Below are positions 8,980-16,783 of a stretch of DNA of 64,000 nucleotides, piece after piece; position 1 is the stretch's first letter; each line of letters opens with the position of its first letter. The notes under the pieces were generated by a model that saw only the letters and a list, made by a program, of their open reading frames with translations, was not told the DNA's origin and did not search any database. Made by a program: the position numbers and the translations under genes. Origin of the DNA: Paenibacillus_E allorhizoplanae (GTDB taxonomy: Bacteria > Bacillota > Bacilli > Paenibacillales > NBRC-103111); NCBI RefSeq assembly GCF_927798215.1, contig NZ_CAKMMW010000003.1, forward strand, positions 496,001 to 560,000. Direction: 5' to 3'.

Positions 8980-10271
8980 TGTCCTAGCTTCCTCTCCACT
9001 AAGCTTTGCAGCTGTTCTTCAACGCTCTTAACTGGAATTACGGAAACAACTGGTGCCAAGAATCCGTAAATGATTAAGCGTTGAGCTTCTTCCTTGGTAA
9101 TCCCACGGGACATTAGGTAATGAACTTGTTCTGCATTCACTTGCCCAACACTTGCAGCGTGACCTGCTTTAACATCATCTTCATCAATGAGAAGAATCGG
9201 GTTCGCGTCTCCGCGAGCTTTCGGGCTAAGCATTAAGACTTTCTCGGTTTGTTGACCGTTACAGCCTTGTGCGCCTTTCTCGATCTTCGTGATTCCGTTG
9301 ATAATCGCTGTAGAGCTATCACGCATAACTGCGCGTGTAATCATATCGCTTGTAGACGCTTTGCCCCAATGAACAGCGCGAGTCGTCAAGTTTAATTTCT
9401 GTTCGTGCGTACCCACACAGATGACTTTCGCATCGGAGTCGGAGCCTTTCCCTTTGAGAATAGACGTCGTATCGGACATCGAATTCCCATAGTTCAACTC
9501 ACCAACAACCCAACCAATACGGGAGTCATCTTCAAGAATCGCACGACGATAAGTGAGATCTGTTACGGATGCTTCCAAGCTATGAATGGAGGAATAACTA
9601 ACGCGTGAACCTGGTTTTGCAAACACTTCAACGATCCCGTTTTGTACAAGATCTGCACCGCCAACGGAAGACACGAAGTTGTCTACATACGTAACGGAAC
9701 TGAATTGTTCAGCAACGATGAGAACGTGCGGTGCAAACGTAGCTTCTGCATCATCTGCAACAAACAAAGCTTGAAGTGGGATATCAACAACAACGTTTTT
9801 GGGAACGTAGATGAAAATACCGCCATTCCATAATGCTGCATGCAAAGCTGTAAGTTGATTTTCATTCGCTTGAACAGCCTTCATGAAGTAAGGTTTAACC
9901 AAATCTCCATGCTCACGAACAGCCGTTTCAAGATCTGTGAAAATAACGCCTTGCTTTTTCAATTCTTCGGATACTTGATTGAACACGATACCGGAGTTGC
10001 GTTGTACGATCAGGTTGCCAGAACTCGTCAAGCCCTTAGTCACTTCAGGCAGTGCATCAAGTGAGCTCAAAGCTGCTTGCTCTTTATAGGAACCGTAGGC
10101 GGAAATGCTCCAACGGTCGATTCTTGTTTTTTCTAGTATAGGTAATTCCAACGAATTCGCTAATGCTACCCCTTCAGTACGAAGGGCTGTCATCCACTCC
10201 GGCTCTTGCTTGCTGCGGGAGAGCTCAGTAACAGCATTAGTATCGATGGAAAGTGTTGTTTTAGTGCTCAT
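8976..10271 (-). CDS. sufD: Fe-S cluster assembly protein SufD
   Basis: About 431 residues; the SufB paralogue that forms the SufBCD complex. The conserved SufB/SufD beta-helix region includes LHAALWNGGIFIYVPKNV, and the C-terminus has HYLMSRGITKEEAQRLIIYGFL. The start is ATG 10271, five bases after GGAGG; an in-frame ATG at 10283 lies upstream of that site. Second gene of the suf operon. Confidence 0.96.
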   Translation of the reverse strand: MSTKTTLSIDTNAVTELSRSKQEPEWMTALRTEGVALANSLELPILEKTRIDRWSISAYGSYKEQAALSSLDALPEVTKGLTSSGNLIVQRNSGIVFNQVSEELKKQGVIFTDLETAVREHGDLVKPYFMKAVQANENQLTALHAALWNGGIFIYVPKNVVVDIPLQALFVADDAEATFAPHVLIVAEQFSSVTYVDNFVSSVGGADLVQNGIVEVFAKPGSRVSYSSIHSLEASVTDLTYRRAILEDDSRIGWVVGELNYGNSMSDTTSILKGKGSDSDAKVICVGTHEQKLNLTTRAVHWGKASTSDMITRAVMRDSSTAIINGITKIEKGAQGCNGQQTEKVLMLSPKARGDANPILLIDEDDVKAGHAASVGQVNAEQVHYLMSRGITKEEAQRLIIYGFLAPVVSVIPVKSVEEQLQSLVERKLGQ

Positions 10272-10324
10272 GATTTCCTCCATTTATAAGTATCTTTGAC
10301 CCTAAGATCAAAGTCTCTCATCTC

Positions 10325-11155
10325 CTAGTACTTCGGCCCTGGTGTGTTCATAGGAATTTTGAATTCTTCCTCGTCTTGACCAACCGTTTCATCAACGATG
10401 CCAAGTTCTTCTTTGATCCAATCGTAACCTTCCGCTTCCAAACGCTCAGCGAGCTCAGGACCACCGGATTTCACGATGCGACCTTGCATCATAACATGTA
10501 CAAAATCAGGTTTAACGTAGTTCAACAAACGTTGGTAATGCGTAATGATTAAGAATCCACGCTCTTCACTGCGCATTGCATTAACACCCTCAGCAACGAT
10601 ACGCAAAGCATCGATATCTAGACCGGAGTCAATTTCATCAAGGATAACGAATTTAGGCTCAAGCAAAAGCATTTGAAGAATTTCATTACGCTTTTTCTCA
10701 CCGCCGGAGAAACCTTCGTTCAAGTAACGGTGCATGAACTCAGGGTTCATTTCCAATTGCTTCATTTTTGCTTCCATTTGACGAATAAATTTGATCAAAG
10801 AAATTTCGTTGCCTTCACCGCGGCGAACATTCATTGCACTGCGCAAGAAGTCAGCATTCGTTACACCCGTGATTTCACTTGGGTATTGCATAGCCAAGAA
10901 CAAGCCAGCGCGAGCTCTCTCGTCAACAGCCATTTCAAGAACATCTTCGCCATCTAATGTAACAGAGCCCTCTGTTACTTCATATTTCGGGTGACCCATT
11001 AACGCGGATGCCAATGTACTTTTACCCGTACCGTTCGGCCCCATGATCGCGTGAATTTCGCCGCCTTTGATTTCTAGGCTAAGACCTTTCAAAATTTCCT
11101 TTCCTTCGATGGTCGCTTTCAGACCCTCTATTGTAAATGTTGATGAATTTGCCAT
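10325..11155 (-). CDS. sufC: SufC ATPase of the SufBCD complex
   Basis: ABC-type ATPase that powers SufBCD. Walker A GPNGTGKST, signature FSGGEKKR and Walker B FVILDEIDSGLD are intact. The start is ATG 11155 behind TATGGAGG; the upstream in-frame extension to 11221 runs into the control region and does not resemble SufC. At 276 residues it has a ~15-residue tail (DEEEFKIPMNTPGPKY) slightly longer than common SufC. First gene of the operon. Confidence 0.96.
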   Translation of the reverse strand: MANSSTFTIEGLKATIEGKEILKGLSLEIKGGEIHAIMGPNGTGKSTLASALMGHPKYEVTEGSVTLDGEDVLEMAVDERARAGLFLAMQYPSEITGVTNADFLRSAMNVRRGEGNEISLIKFIRQMEAKMKQLEMNPEFMHRYLNEGFSGGEKKRNEILQMLLLEPKFVILDEIDSGLDIDALRIVAEGVNAMRSEERGFLIITHYQRLLNYVKPDFVHVMMQGRIVKSGGPELAERLEAEGYDWIKEELGIVDETVGQDEEEFKIPMNTPGPKY

Positions 11156-11205
11156 TTTCTTTAAGCCTCCATAATGTTTGAGTGTACTAGATAGATGACA
11201 ATCAT

Positions 11206-11268
11206 AGGAAATGATTATCACTGATTCTCATTAGAATAATTCTATTATAACTTACTGTGACAAATCAA
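11206..11268 (-). promoter_or_regulatory. suf operon promoter with possible Fur-family box
   Basis: On the minus strand TTGATT (11263-11268) and TAGAAT (11239-11244) are 18 bases apart, with an overlapping TATAAT at 11244-11249. Just downstream, 11206-11236 holds two overlapping imperfect 7-1-7 sites: one half ATTATCA is perfect, and a second site matches TGATAAT-N-ATTATCA at about 10 of 14 positions. Placement over the early transcribed region fits iron-dependent repression; the exact regulator is inferred. Confidence 0.45.
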
Positions 11269-11321
11269 GAAAGGGCAATTCCATGAAAAAGGCAAGCGTT
11301 TTGTGAAATGCTACGTGAATT

Positions 11322-11891
11322 TTACGCCAAAGTACGTTTTATTTCAGCAACTTGTGCGTTAAATTCTTCCTCATTCAACACGGGTGTCATGCCGGAATCA
11401 TCCGGTACCAGTGCCTGTAGTTGTATCCATGATTTGCAGCCAATATAGGCCTGTTCGATCTCAATTTGGATTGGTTGGTTCAGCGTATAAACCCTTAAAA
11501 TCATTATATGCAGCGGGTTTTTACGTTTCCACTTCAATCGCTCTTCTGTGAAATTTTCTGTCCAAATATGAAAAGGGAATAGCTGATTTAGCTTTTCTTG
11601 GTCGCTGACTTCGATATCTTCCACCATTCGGGCAAAGGAGTTGATTGTTACGTGTGTATCCTGCGCGCTCCAATTGACCAACGTTTCATCGATAATCCCG
11701 CGATACTGCTCTTTCAGTAGTTCTTTTCTCTGATGCTCATATGTTGGATAGAGAAAGAAATCATTCGATTCCACCTGGAAATCTCTTGTTTCTTCGACAA
11801 TACCTCCCTTGCGCATAATAAAAATTTGCGAGCCAGCTTCTAACGCTTTTACTGCAGAGGCCCACTCTTTCAATGCTTTCCCATTCCCCAT
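11322..11891 (-). CDS. DUF1802 family protein
   Basis: 189-residue soluble protein matching the DUF1802 pattern: ALKEWASAVKALEAG near the start, FFLYPTYEHQ, and HIWTENF followed by LRVYTL. Function unknown. ATG 11891 follows GAGGGG. It is a separate unit downstream of a terminator at 11981-12022. Confidence 0.82.
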   Translation of the reverse strand: MGNGKALKEWASAVKALEAGSQIFIMRKGGIVEETRDFQVESNDFFLYPTYEHQRKELLKEQYRGIIDETLVNWSAQDTHVTINSFARMVEDIEVSDQEKLNQLFPFHIWTENFTEERLKWKRKNPLHIMILRVYTLNQPIQIEIEQAYIGCKSWIQLQALVPDDSGMTPVLNEEEFNAQVAEIKRTLA

Positions 11892-11980
11892 CTCGCCAAC
11901 CCCTCGTTCTCCTCATTAATCTATCTATTATAAATAAACTTTGAAAGCAAAACAAATGCAGATTGACAATTTTCAGGAAA

Positions 11981-12022
11981 AATAAAAAGGAACAGCCCTA
12001 AAGTCGGCCATTCCTTTATTTC
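11981..12022 (-). terminator. Intrinsic terminator upstream of the DUF1802 gene
   Basis: On the minus strand AAGGAA pairs with TTCCTT around an inner GCC / GGC stem, and the hairpin is followed by TTTTTATTTTT. It ends the transcript that carries the small ORF at 12157-12342 and the structured element copy A. Confidence 0.8.
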
Positions 12023-12037
12023 TCTACATTCTTCTCT

Positions 12038-12186
12038 CCACATAAGAAAATATAAGTTATCGGTTTCCGAAAATTTATATTTTCTTATTGGCGATAAAAC
12101 CATTTATAGGGATCTTTGGTCGGAGTCCAAAGTCTCTCCTCTTCAAACGCGGTCGCTCATCCTTGAATTGCCTCGATAGAGGTTTT
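12038..12186 (-). ncRNA. Structured repeat element, copy A
   Basis: Diverged second copy of the element at 17970-18082, on the opposite strand. Reading the minus strand there is a CCTC-TATC-GAGG hairpin, the block GATGAGCGACCGCGTTT, an insert with its own CTTTGG / CCAAAG hairpin that is absent from copy B, and then TTATCGCCAATAAG. A 14-bp stem follows (ATAAGAAAATATAA with its complement), capped by CGGAAACC and closed by CTTATGTGG. Stem sequences differ from copy B but pairing is kept, which suggests an RNA. Its 5' end overlaps the last codons of the ORF at 12157. I do not recognise a known family. Confidence 0.5.
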
Positions 12187-12342
12187 CTCATACGTAACCT
12201 GCATTCGGGTAAACTGGTCTTGATTATGTTTCATTGGATTCGGATCATGGGTGCTGTCAGGTGCATCTGCCTGGTACGCAAGGAGTAGGAAAATAGTGCC
12301 CACAGCAATCGCGAATAGGACATTCAGAATTTTCATATCCAT
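12157..12342 (-). CDS. Small membrane or secreted hypothetical protein
   Basis: 61-residue ORF with AAAGGA six bases before the ATG. One hydrophobic segment (residues ~5-23) is followed by a polar tail. No family recognised. The final codons (KTSIEAIQG then stop) lie inside structured element copy A. Copy B carries a matching 11-codon stretch reading MKKTSIEVLQG then stop, so the similarity may reflect the RNA rather than a peptide. Confidence 0.5.
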   Translation of the reverse strand: MDMKILNVLFAIAVGTIFLLLAYQADAPDSTHDPNPMKHNQDQFTRMQVTYEKTSIEAIQG

Positions 12343-12428
12343 TTCACATCCTTTGAAATCGTCTATCTCTAGGATAATGGAATTTCATATCGTGAATGTT
12401 TGTGTAAGTTAAAGATTGTGTAAATTTC

Positions 12429-12887
12429 TCATCCCAGGAATGATTGCAGCATCCAACGATGCTTTTCCAAAGATGTTTGGATCGCCAAAAGCATATCCGA
12501 TGTGGTATCGTCACTCTCTTCCTCACAGATCTGCATGCCCGCCTTCAGCTCTTGCGTAAGGATCGTGAAATCTTCTATAATCGCTTCAACCATTTTCGTA
12601 GCTGATTCCGTGCCGGATGCTTCCTTTAGCGAAGAAATTTCTAAGTAAGCTTTCATCGTAGCGGCAGGTTGACCGCCAATCGCCAATAAGCGTTCAGCCA
12701 ACTCATCCACATGCAGCGCAGCCTCATTGTAGAGCTCCTCAAATTTTACATGAAGCGTAAAAAATTGATTCCCTTTTACATACCAATGAAAGTTATGAAG
12801 CTTAACGAACAGTAAATTCCAGTTGGAAATTTGCTTATTAAGAACAGTTTGAATGGATTGCGTTGAAACTAATGTTGAGCTCGTCAT
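12429..12887 (-). CDS. dps: Dps family ferritin-like DNA-protection protein
   Basis: 152-residue Dps/MrgA-type ferritin that oxidises and stores iron and limits peroxide damage. The dinuclear ferroxidase residues are visible in KLHNFHWYVKG and FEELYNEAALHVDELAERL, the arrangement shared across a Dps subunit interface. ATG follows AAGGAGG. It is monocistronic with no clear terminator. A PerR or Fur site is expected from the family, but I could not identify one. Confidence 0.93.
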   Translation of the reverse strand: MTSSTLVSTQSIQTVLNKQISNWNLLFVKLHNFHWYVKGNQFFTLHVKFEELYNEAALHVDELAERLLAIGGQPAATMKAYLEISSLKEASGTESATKMVEAIIEDFTILTQELKAGMQICEEESDDTTSDMLLAIQTSLEKHRWMLQSFLG

Positions 12888-13049
12888 GCAAATCCTCCTT
12901 CGTTTTGCCTAAAAATCGTCCTTGTACACGCTAATTTACGTTAATCACGCGGATTTTATGTAAAATAAACGACATTTCCGAAAAGTGTATTTCATGCGGA
13001 AACAATTTGTCTTATACTAGGTAAAGACAATTAATACTCAGTAAATTAG

Positions 13050-13065
13050 TTGGAATTAATTCCAA
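13050..13065. promoter_or_regulatory. 16-bp perfect palindrome upstream of mtnK
   Basis: TTGGAATTAATTCCAA is a perfect inverted repeat 60 bases before mtnK and downstream of a TATACT-like -10 at ~13014. It is a plausible operator. No S-box (SAM riboswitch) landmarks are present in 12888-13125, although many Bacillus mtn operons use one. Confidence 0.45.
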
Positions 13066-13125
13066 TCAAATTAGAGGACGCATACGAAGTCAGTTTTCTG
13101 ACGAAAACTTTTAGGAGGTTCACTC

Positions 13126-14346
13126 ATGTCCACTTATCATCCGTTATCGGAAGCGCAAGCCATCGAATACGCACGCCGTATTCCGCAATTATTTCAACCA
13201 GGTTCTGATCTGACCAGCCAAGAAATTGGGGATGGGAATTTAAACCTCGTATTTCGTATAACAGAGGCTGCTACAGGAAAAAGTATTATTTTGAAACAAG
13301 CTCTTCCCTATGCCAAAGTTGTTGGGGAATCCTGGCCGTTGACGCTCGATCGTGCGCGCATTGAAAGCGAAGCATTGATCATTGAAGAAGGGCTCGTGCC
13401 AGACCTAGTCCCGCATGTGTACGCCTATGATGCAGACCTAGCGCTTACAGTAATGGAAGATTTGAGCGATCATGTCATCATGCGCAGAGGGTTGATTGAG
13501 GGTAACCAATACCCGCTTTTTGCTGAACATATCGGGCGTTTTCTAGCTAGTACATTGTTCTTTACATCCGACTTAGGCAAAAATCAACAAGATAAAAAGA
13601 TTCAGCTGGGACGCTTCATCAACCCTGAACTTTGCAAAATCACGGAAGATTTGATCTTCGATGATCCGTATCGGGATGCGGAAACGAACAATATCGAAGC
13701 CCCAATTCGTGATGCAGCGGAACAACTTTGGGCAGATAGCGAGCTTCAATTCGAAGTTGCGATTCTACGAAATAAGTTCCTCACTTCAGCACAAGCCCTG
13801 CTTCATGGCGATTTGCATACGGGCAGCATTTTCATCAAACCCGATTCTACGAAAGTGATTGACCCTGAATTTGCCTACTATGGTCCGATGGGCTTCGATA
13901 TTGGTGCTGTTCTTGCCAATCTCTTACTTAACTTTGCTGCACAAGAAGGTTGGAGTAAGGATGAAGAAAGCCGTTCCGCTTACCGTGCCTATTTAACACA
14001 AACCATTAAGGATGTATGGAGACACTTTGAAGAAAATTTCCGTGCCCTTTGGAATGAGCAAGGGGTTGACCGTGTATTTACCGCTCCAGGCTACCAAGAT
14101 TACTTCTTGTTAAACTTGCTACGTGATACGGTTGGATTCACAGGAGCCAAAATGGTCCGTCGCGTAGTGGGTCTTGCCCACGTCGCCGATATCGATAAAA
14201 TCGAAGATGCTGCAGCAAGAGAACGCGCTCAGCGCATGGCCTTAACGATCGGCACAGCCAGCATTCGAGCTAACCGTCAGGTTACGACGATTGATGAGCT
14301 AATCGCAATCGCAACACGAGCAGCAGAAAGAGGTTTTGTACTATGA
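13126..14346 (+). CDS. mtnK: Methylthioribose kinase
   Basis: 406-residue APH-fold kinase that phosphorylates 5-methylthioribose in methionine salvage. Catalytic and metal motifs are LLHGDLHTGSIF and VIDPEFAYYGPMGFDIG; the N-terminal GDGNLNLVFRI loop is also typical. ATG follows AGGAGG. The stop overlaps the mtnA ATG by four bases, so the two successive pathway enzymes are coupled. Confidence 0.96.
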   Translation: MSTYHPLSEAQAIEYARRIPQLFQPGSDLTSQEIGDGNLNLVFRITEAATGKSIILKQALPYAKVVGESWPLTLDRARIESEALIIEEGLVPDLVPHVYAYDADLALTVMEDLSDHVIMRRGLIEGNQYPLFAEHIGRFLASTLFFTSDLGKNQQDKKIQLGRFINPELCKITEDLIFDDPYRDAETNNIEAPIRDAAEQLWADSELQFEVAILRNKFLTSAQALLHGDLHTGSIFIKPDSTKVIDPEFAYYGPMGFDIGAVLANLLLNFAAQEGWSKDEESRSAYRAYLTQTIKDVWRHFEENFRALWNEQGVDRVFTAPGYQDYFLLNLLRDTVGFTGAKMVRRVVGLAHVADIDKIEDAAARERAQRMALTIGTASIRANRQVTTIDELIAIATRAAERGFVL

Positions 14347-15440
14347 CGACTACGAATGATGTAAATGGAAGCAACGTAAGTGCTGAAAATGACGTGCAAG
14401 GTGCTTTGCAATCCTTGCGCTGGAACGGCCAGCAGCTGGATTTGCTGGATCAACGACTGCTGCCGGAGGAGATTGTGTATTTACCGCTGGAGACACCGAT
14501 TGAGGTGTGGGAAGCGATTCGGCACTTGAAAGTTCGCGGCGCACCTGCGATTGGGATCGCCGCCGCGTATGGGGTATATCTCGGCATCCGCGGCGTGGAT
14601 GCTGCTGTTGATGGGCTTCTGGAAGAAGTCCAGAAGCAAGCGGATTACCTGGCGACGTCACGTCCGACAGCGGTGAACTTGTTCTGGGCGCTCGATCGCA
14701 TGCGTGCGAGAGCAAGTAGCTTGGCAGCCGAAGGCGTTAGCCCGGATGCGTTCAAGGCTGCGCTTCTAACAGAAGCGCAAGTGATTCAGGCGGAGGACGA
14801 AGACACCAACCGCCGTATTGGCGAACATGCGCTCACGCTGTTCGAGGATGGGTTCGGCGTGCTGACGCACTGCAACGCCGGCGGTTTGGCTACTGCCAAG
14901 TACGGCACGGCGTTAGCGCCGTTCTACTTGGCGAAGGAACAAGGGCTGAACATCAAAGTGTTCGCCGATGAAACACGGCCCGTGCTGCAAGGCGCGCGGC
15001 TTACGGCTTTTGAACTGCAGCAGGCTGGCGTAGACGTCACGCTGATCTGCGACAACATGGCCGGCGCGGTCATGGCGAAGGGCTGGATTCAGGCGGTCAT
15101 CGTCGGAACGGACCGCGTTGCGGCGAACGGCGATGTAGCCAACAAAATCGGCACTTACAGCGTAGCTGTGCTGGCGAAGGCGCATGGCATCCCATTCTAT
15201 GTGGCAAGTCCGCTGTCGACAATCGACTTGAACACGCCGACTGGCGGCGATATTCCGATCGAGGAGCGCCATGAGGACGAGATCACGCAAGGATTTGGCA
15301 AGCGTACAGCGCCTGTTGGCGTGAAAGTGTTCAATCCGGCATTCGATGTGACGCCGAATGAGTATGTAACCGCGATTATCACGGAAAAAGGCATCGTTCA
15401 GGCACCTTATGGCGAAAACCTGCGTAAGCTTTTCGAATAG
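14343..15440 (+). CDS. mtnA: Methylthioribose-1-phosphate isomerase
   Basis: 365 residues; converts methylthioribose-1-phosphate to the ribulose form, the step after MtnK. Family blocks are RGAPAIGIAAAYG, the catalytic-Cys region THCNAGGLAT, and GTDRVAANGDVANKIGT with the catalytic Asp. GC content is visibly higher than in mtnK and downstream DNA. The first ~20 residues are unusually polar and variable. No later mtn genes follow. Confidence 0.96.
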   Translation: MTTTNDVNGSNVSAENDVQGALQSLRWNGQQLDLLDQRLLPEEIVYLPLETPIEVWEAIRHLKVRGAPAIGIAAAYGVYLGIRGVDAAVDGLLEEVQKQADYLATSRPTAVNLFWALDRMRARASSLAAEGVSPDAFKAALLTEAQVIQAEDEDTNRRIGEHALTLFEDGFGVLTHCNAGGLATAKYGTALAPFYLAKEQGLNIKVFADETRPVLQGARLTAFELQQAGVDVTLICDNMAGAVMAKGWIQAVIVGTDRVAANGDVANKIGTYSVAVLAKAHGIPFYVASPLSTIDLNTPTGGDIPIEERHEDEITQGFGKRTAPVGVKVFNPAFDVTPNEYVTAIITEKGIVQAPYGENLRKLFE

Positions 15441-15462
15441 ATCTTTGTTGGGATGAAAGTGA

Positions 15463-15655
15463 TTTGTTTAACTGGAAAAGCTCCAGTTAAATTCATCAGC
15501 TTCAGCTAAACTATGAGCTTAGAAGGAAAAACTCCAGTTAAATTCCGGCTATCTGCTTCTTATGCGGAGAAATCCTGAAAATAGCTGGAGTTTTTCCAGT
15601 TATTCGGTTCAAAGTGCGAAATTGGTTCGAAATAGCTGTATGTTTTCCAGTTAGT
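15463..15655. repeat. AACTGGA/TCCAGTT dyad repeats, locus 1
   Basis: The 334-base gap 15441-15774 holds no gene. It contains four related units built on AACTGGA-N5-TCCAGTT: a 10-bp perfect dyad at 15467-15491, partial units at ~15522-15545 and ~15629-15653, and a dyad at ~15580-15604 in reverse orientation. The second and third units also pair with each other as a long inverted repeat. The first dyad may end mtnKA transcription. A related cluster lies at 62060-62210. Confidence 0.7.
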
Positions 15656-15713
15656 AGGATGCTAGTGGCGGCTGGGGGGATTGCTGATTTGTGGTGGTAG
15701 GAGTAGCTTGAGC

Positions 15714-15768
15714 AAAACAAACAGAGCTGTCCAGAAGTAGATTCTCTACTTACGGATAGCTCTGTTTG
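15714..15768 (-). terminator. Long terminator after AraC gene
   Basis: Fifteen-base arms (CAAACAGAGCTGTCC with a near-perfect complement) enclose an inner AAGTAGA / TCTACTT hairpin. It lies just past the AraC-type gene on the minus strand and is followed there by a T-rich stretch. Confidence 0.8.
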
Positions 15769-15774
15769 TGGGAT

Positions 15775-16743
15775 TTACATCGTGCTCGCGTGTTGGAGCA
15801 CTGTATTTTCACGGTAGGCATTAGGCGTTGTGCCGTGTGCCTTCTTGAATACGTAATGTAAGTAATTGCTGGACGTGAAGCCGCTGCGCTCTGCTATTTT
15901 CTCCAGTGTCAGCGTAGTCTGCTGCAGCTCGCTGCATACGAATTTGAGGCGAATTTGCTCCAAGTATTCACTGAAGGAAACATTGGCCTTTTCCTTGAAA
16001 ATCCGTTGAAGCTGCCTAGAACTGATCTGCACGCGCTCAGCTACCCCCTCCAAAGTCAGGGGACGACGGAAATTGTCTGTAATGAATTGAACGGCCATCT
16101 GATAACGATAGTTCTTCATATCACGAGCTGGCAGATTAACGCCCTGTTGTTCCGGTTTATACGCACTAACGGTTCTTAACAGCATCTGGATAATGGACTG
16201 TTTAATAACCGTGTACTGACCTAATTGATTGTTTCGCCACGCTTCGTAAGCGACGAGGAAGCATTTCATCGCTTCATGGCGATCCACTGCTGGCGTATGC
16301 GGCAGTTCACCAAGCTGTCCAATGCATGCTTCGGCTTCTGCCATCTCCCATTCCTCTCCCCAACCAGAGGAGGACAACGCGGAGGATCCTGCTTCTTCCT
16401 TATCTGATAGTTTCACAATATCCACGTGTAGACACAGTTCACCCATCGCTTCATGCTCATCTGCTTCTTGCCGATGAATGACACCAGGTGCTGTGACGTA
16501 GAGCAGTCCTTCATGGAGTGGATGTGTAATTCCGTCTAGAATTACTCTCCCCTTGCCGCAAGGGATATAGTGAATCTCGTATTCGGAATGCTGATGATAG
16601 TTTACGATCACTCCAGCTGGAAAGGAAGTCAGATGACAACGCAATACTCGAATTCCGTAAGCTCCCCAACGAAAGCTTAATTCTAGACGATCTAACGCCA
16701 TCGGATTTTCTAGCATAGGTTCGAAGTAAAAGGGTTGACTCAT
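15775..16743 (-). CDS. AraC family regulator with cupin sensor domain
   Basis: 322 residues: an N-terminal cupin-like domain (YHQHSEYEIHYIPCGKGRVILDG, residues ~45-75) and a C-terminal AraC/XylS double helix-turn-helix (residues ~215-310, with LEKIAERSGFTSSNYLHYVFKKAHGTTPNAYRE). It probably binds a sugar-like ligand and controls the oxidoreductase gene 41 bases upstream in the same operon. Confidence 0.9.
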   Translation of the reverse strand: MSQPFYFEPMLENPMALDRLELSFRWGAYGIRVLRCHLTSFPAGVIVNYHQHSEYEIHYIPCGKGRVILDGITHPLHEGLLYVTAPGVIHRQEADEHEAMGELCLHVDIVKLSDKEEAGSSALSSSGWGEEWEMAEAEACIGQLGELPHTPAVDRHEAMKCFLVAYEAWRNNQLGQYTVIKQSIIQMLLRTVSAYKPEQQGVNLPARDMKNYRYQMAVQFITDNFRRPLTLEGVAERVQISSRQLQRIFKEKANVSFSEYLEQIRLKFVCSELQQTTLTLEKIAERSGFTSSNYLHYVFKKAHGTTPNAYRENTVLQHASTM

Positions 16744-16783
16744 AGAGGAAACACCGCTTCCTTTCCAGATTTGGCGATTAGTA

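Noticed and set aside
12888..13125. SAM riboswitch upstream of mtnK
   Set aside because: Expected from Bacillus mtn operons, but no S-box conserved blocks and no terminator hairpin are present in the region.
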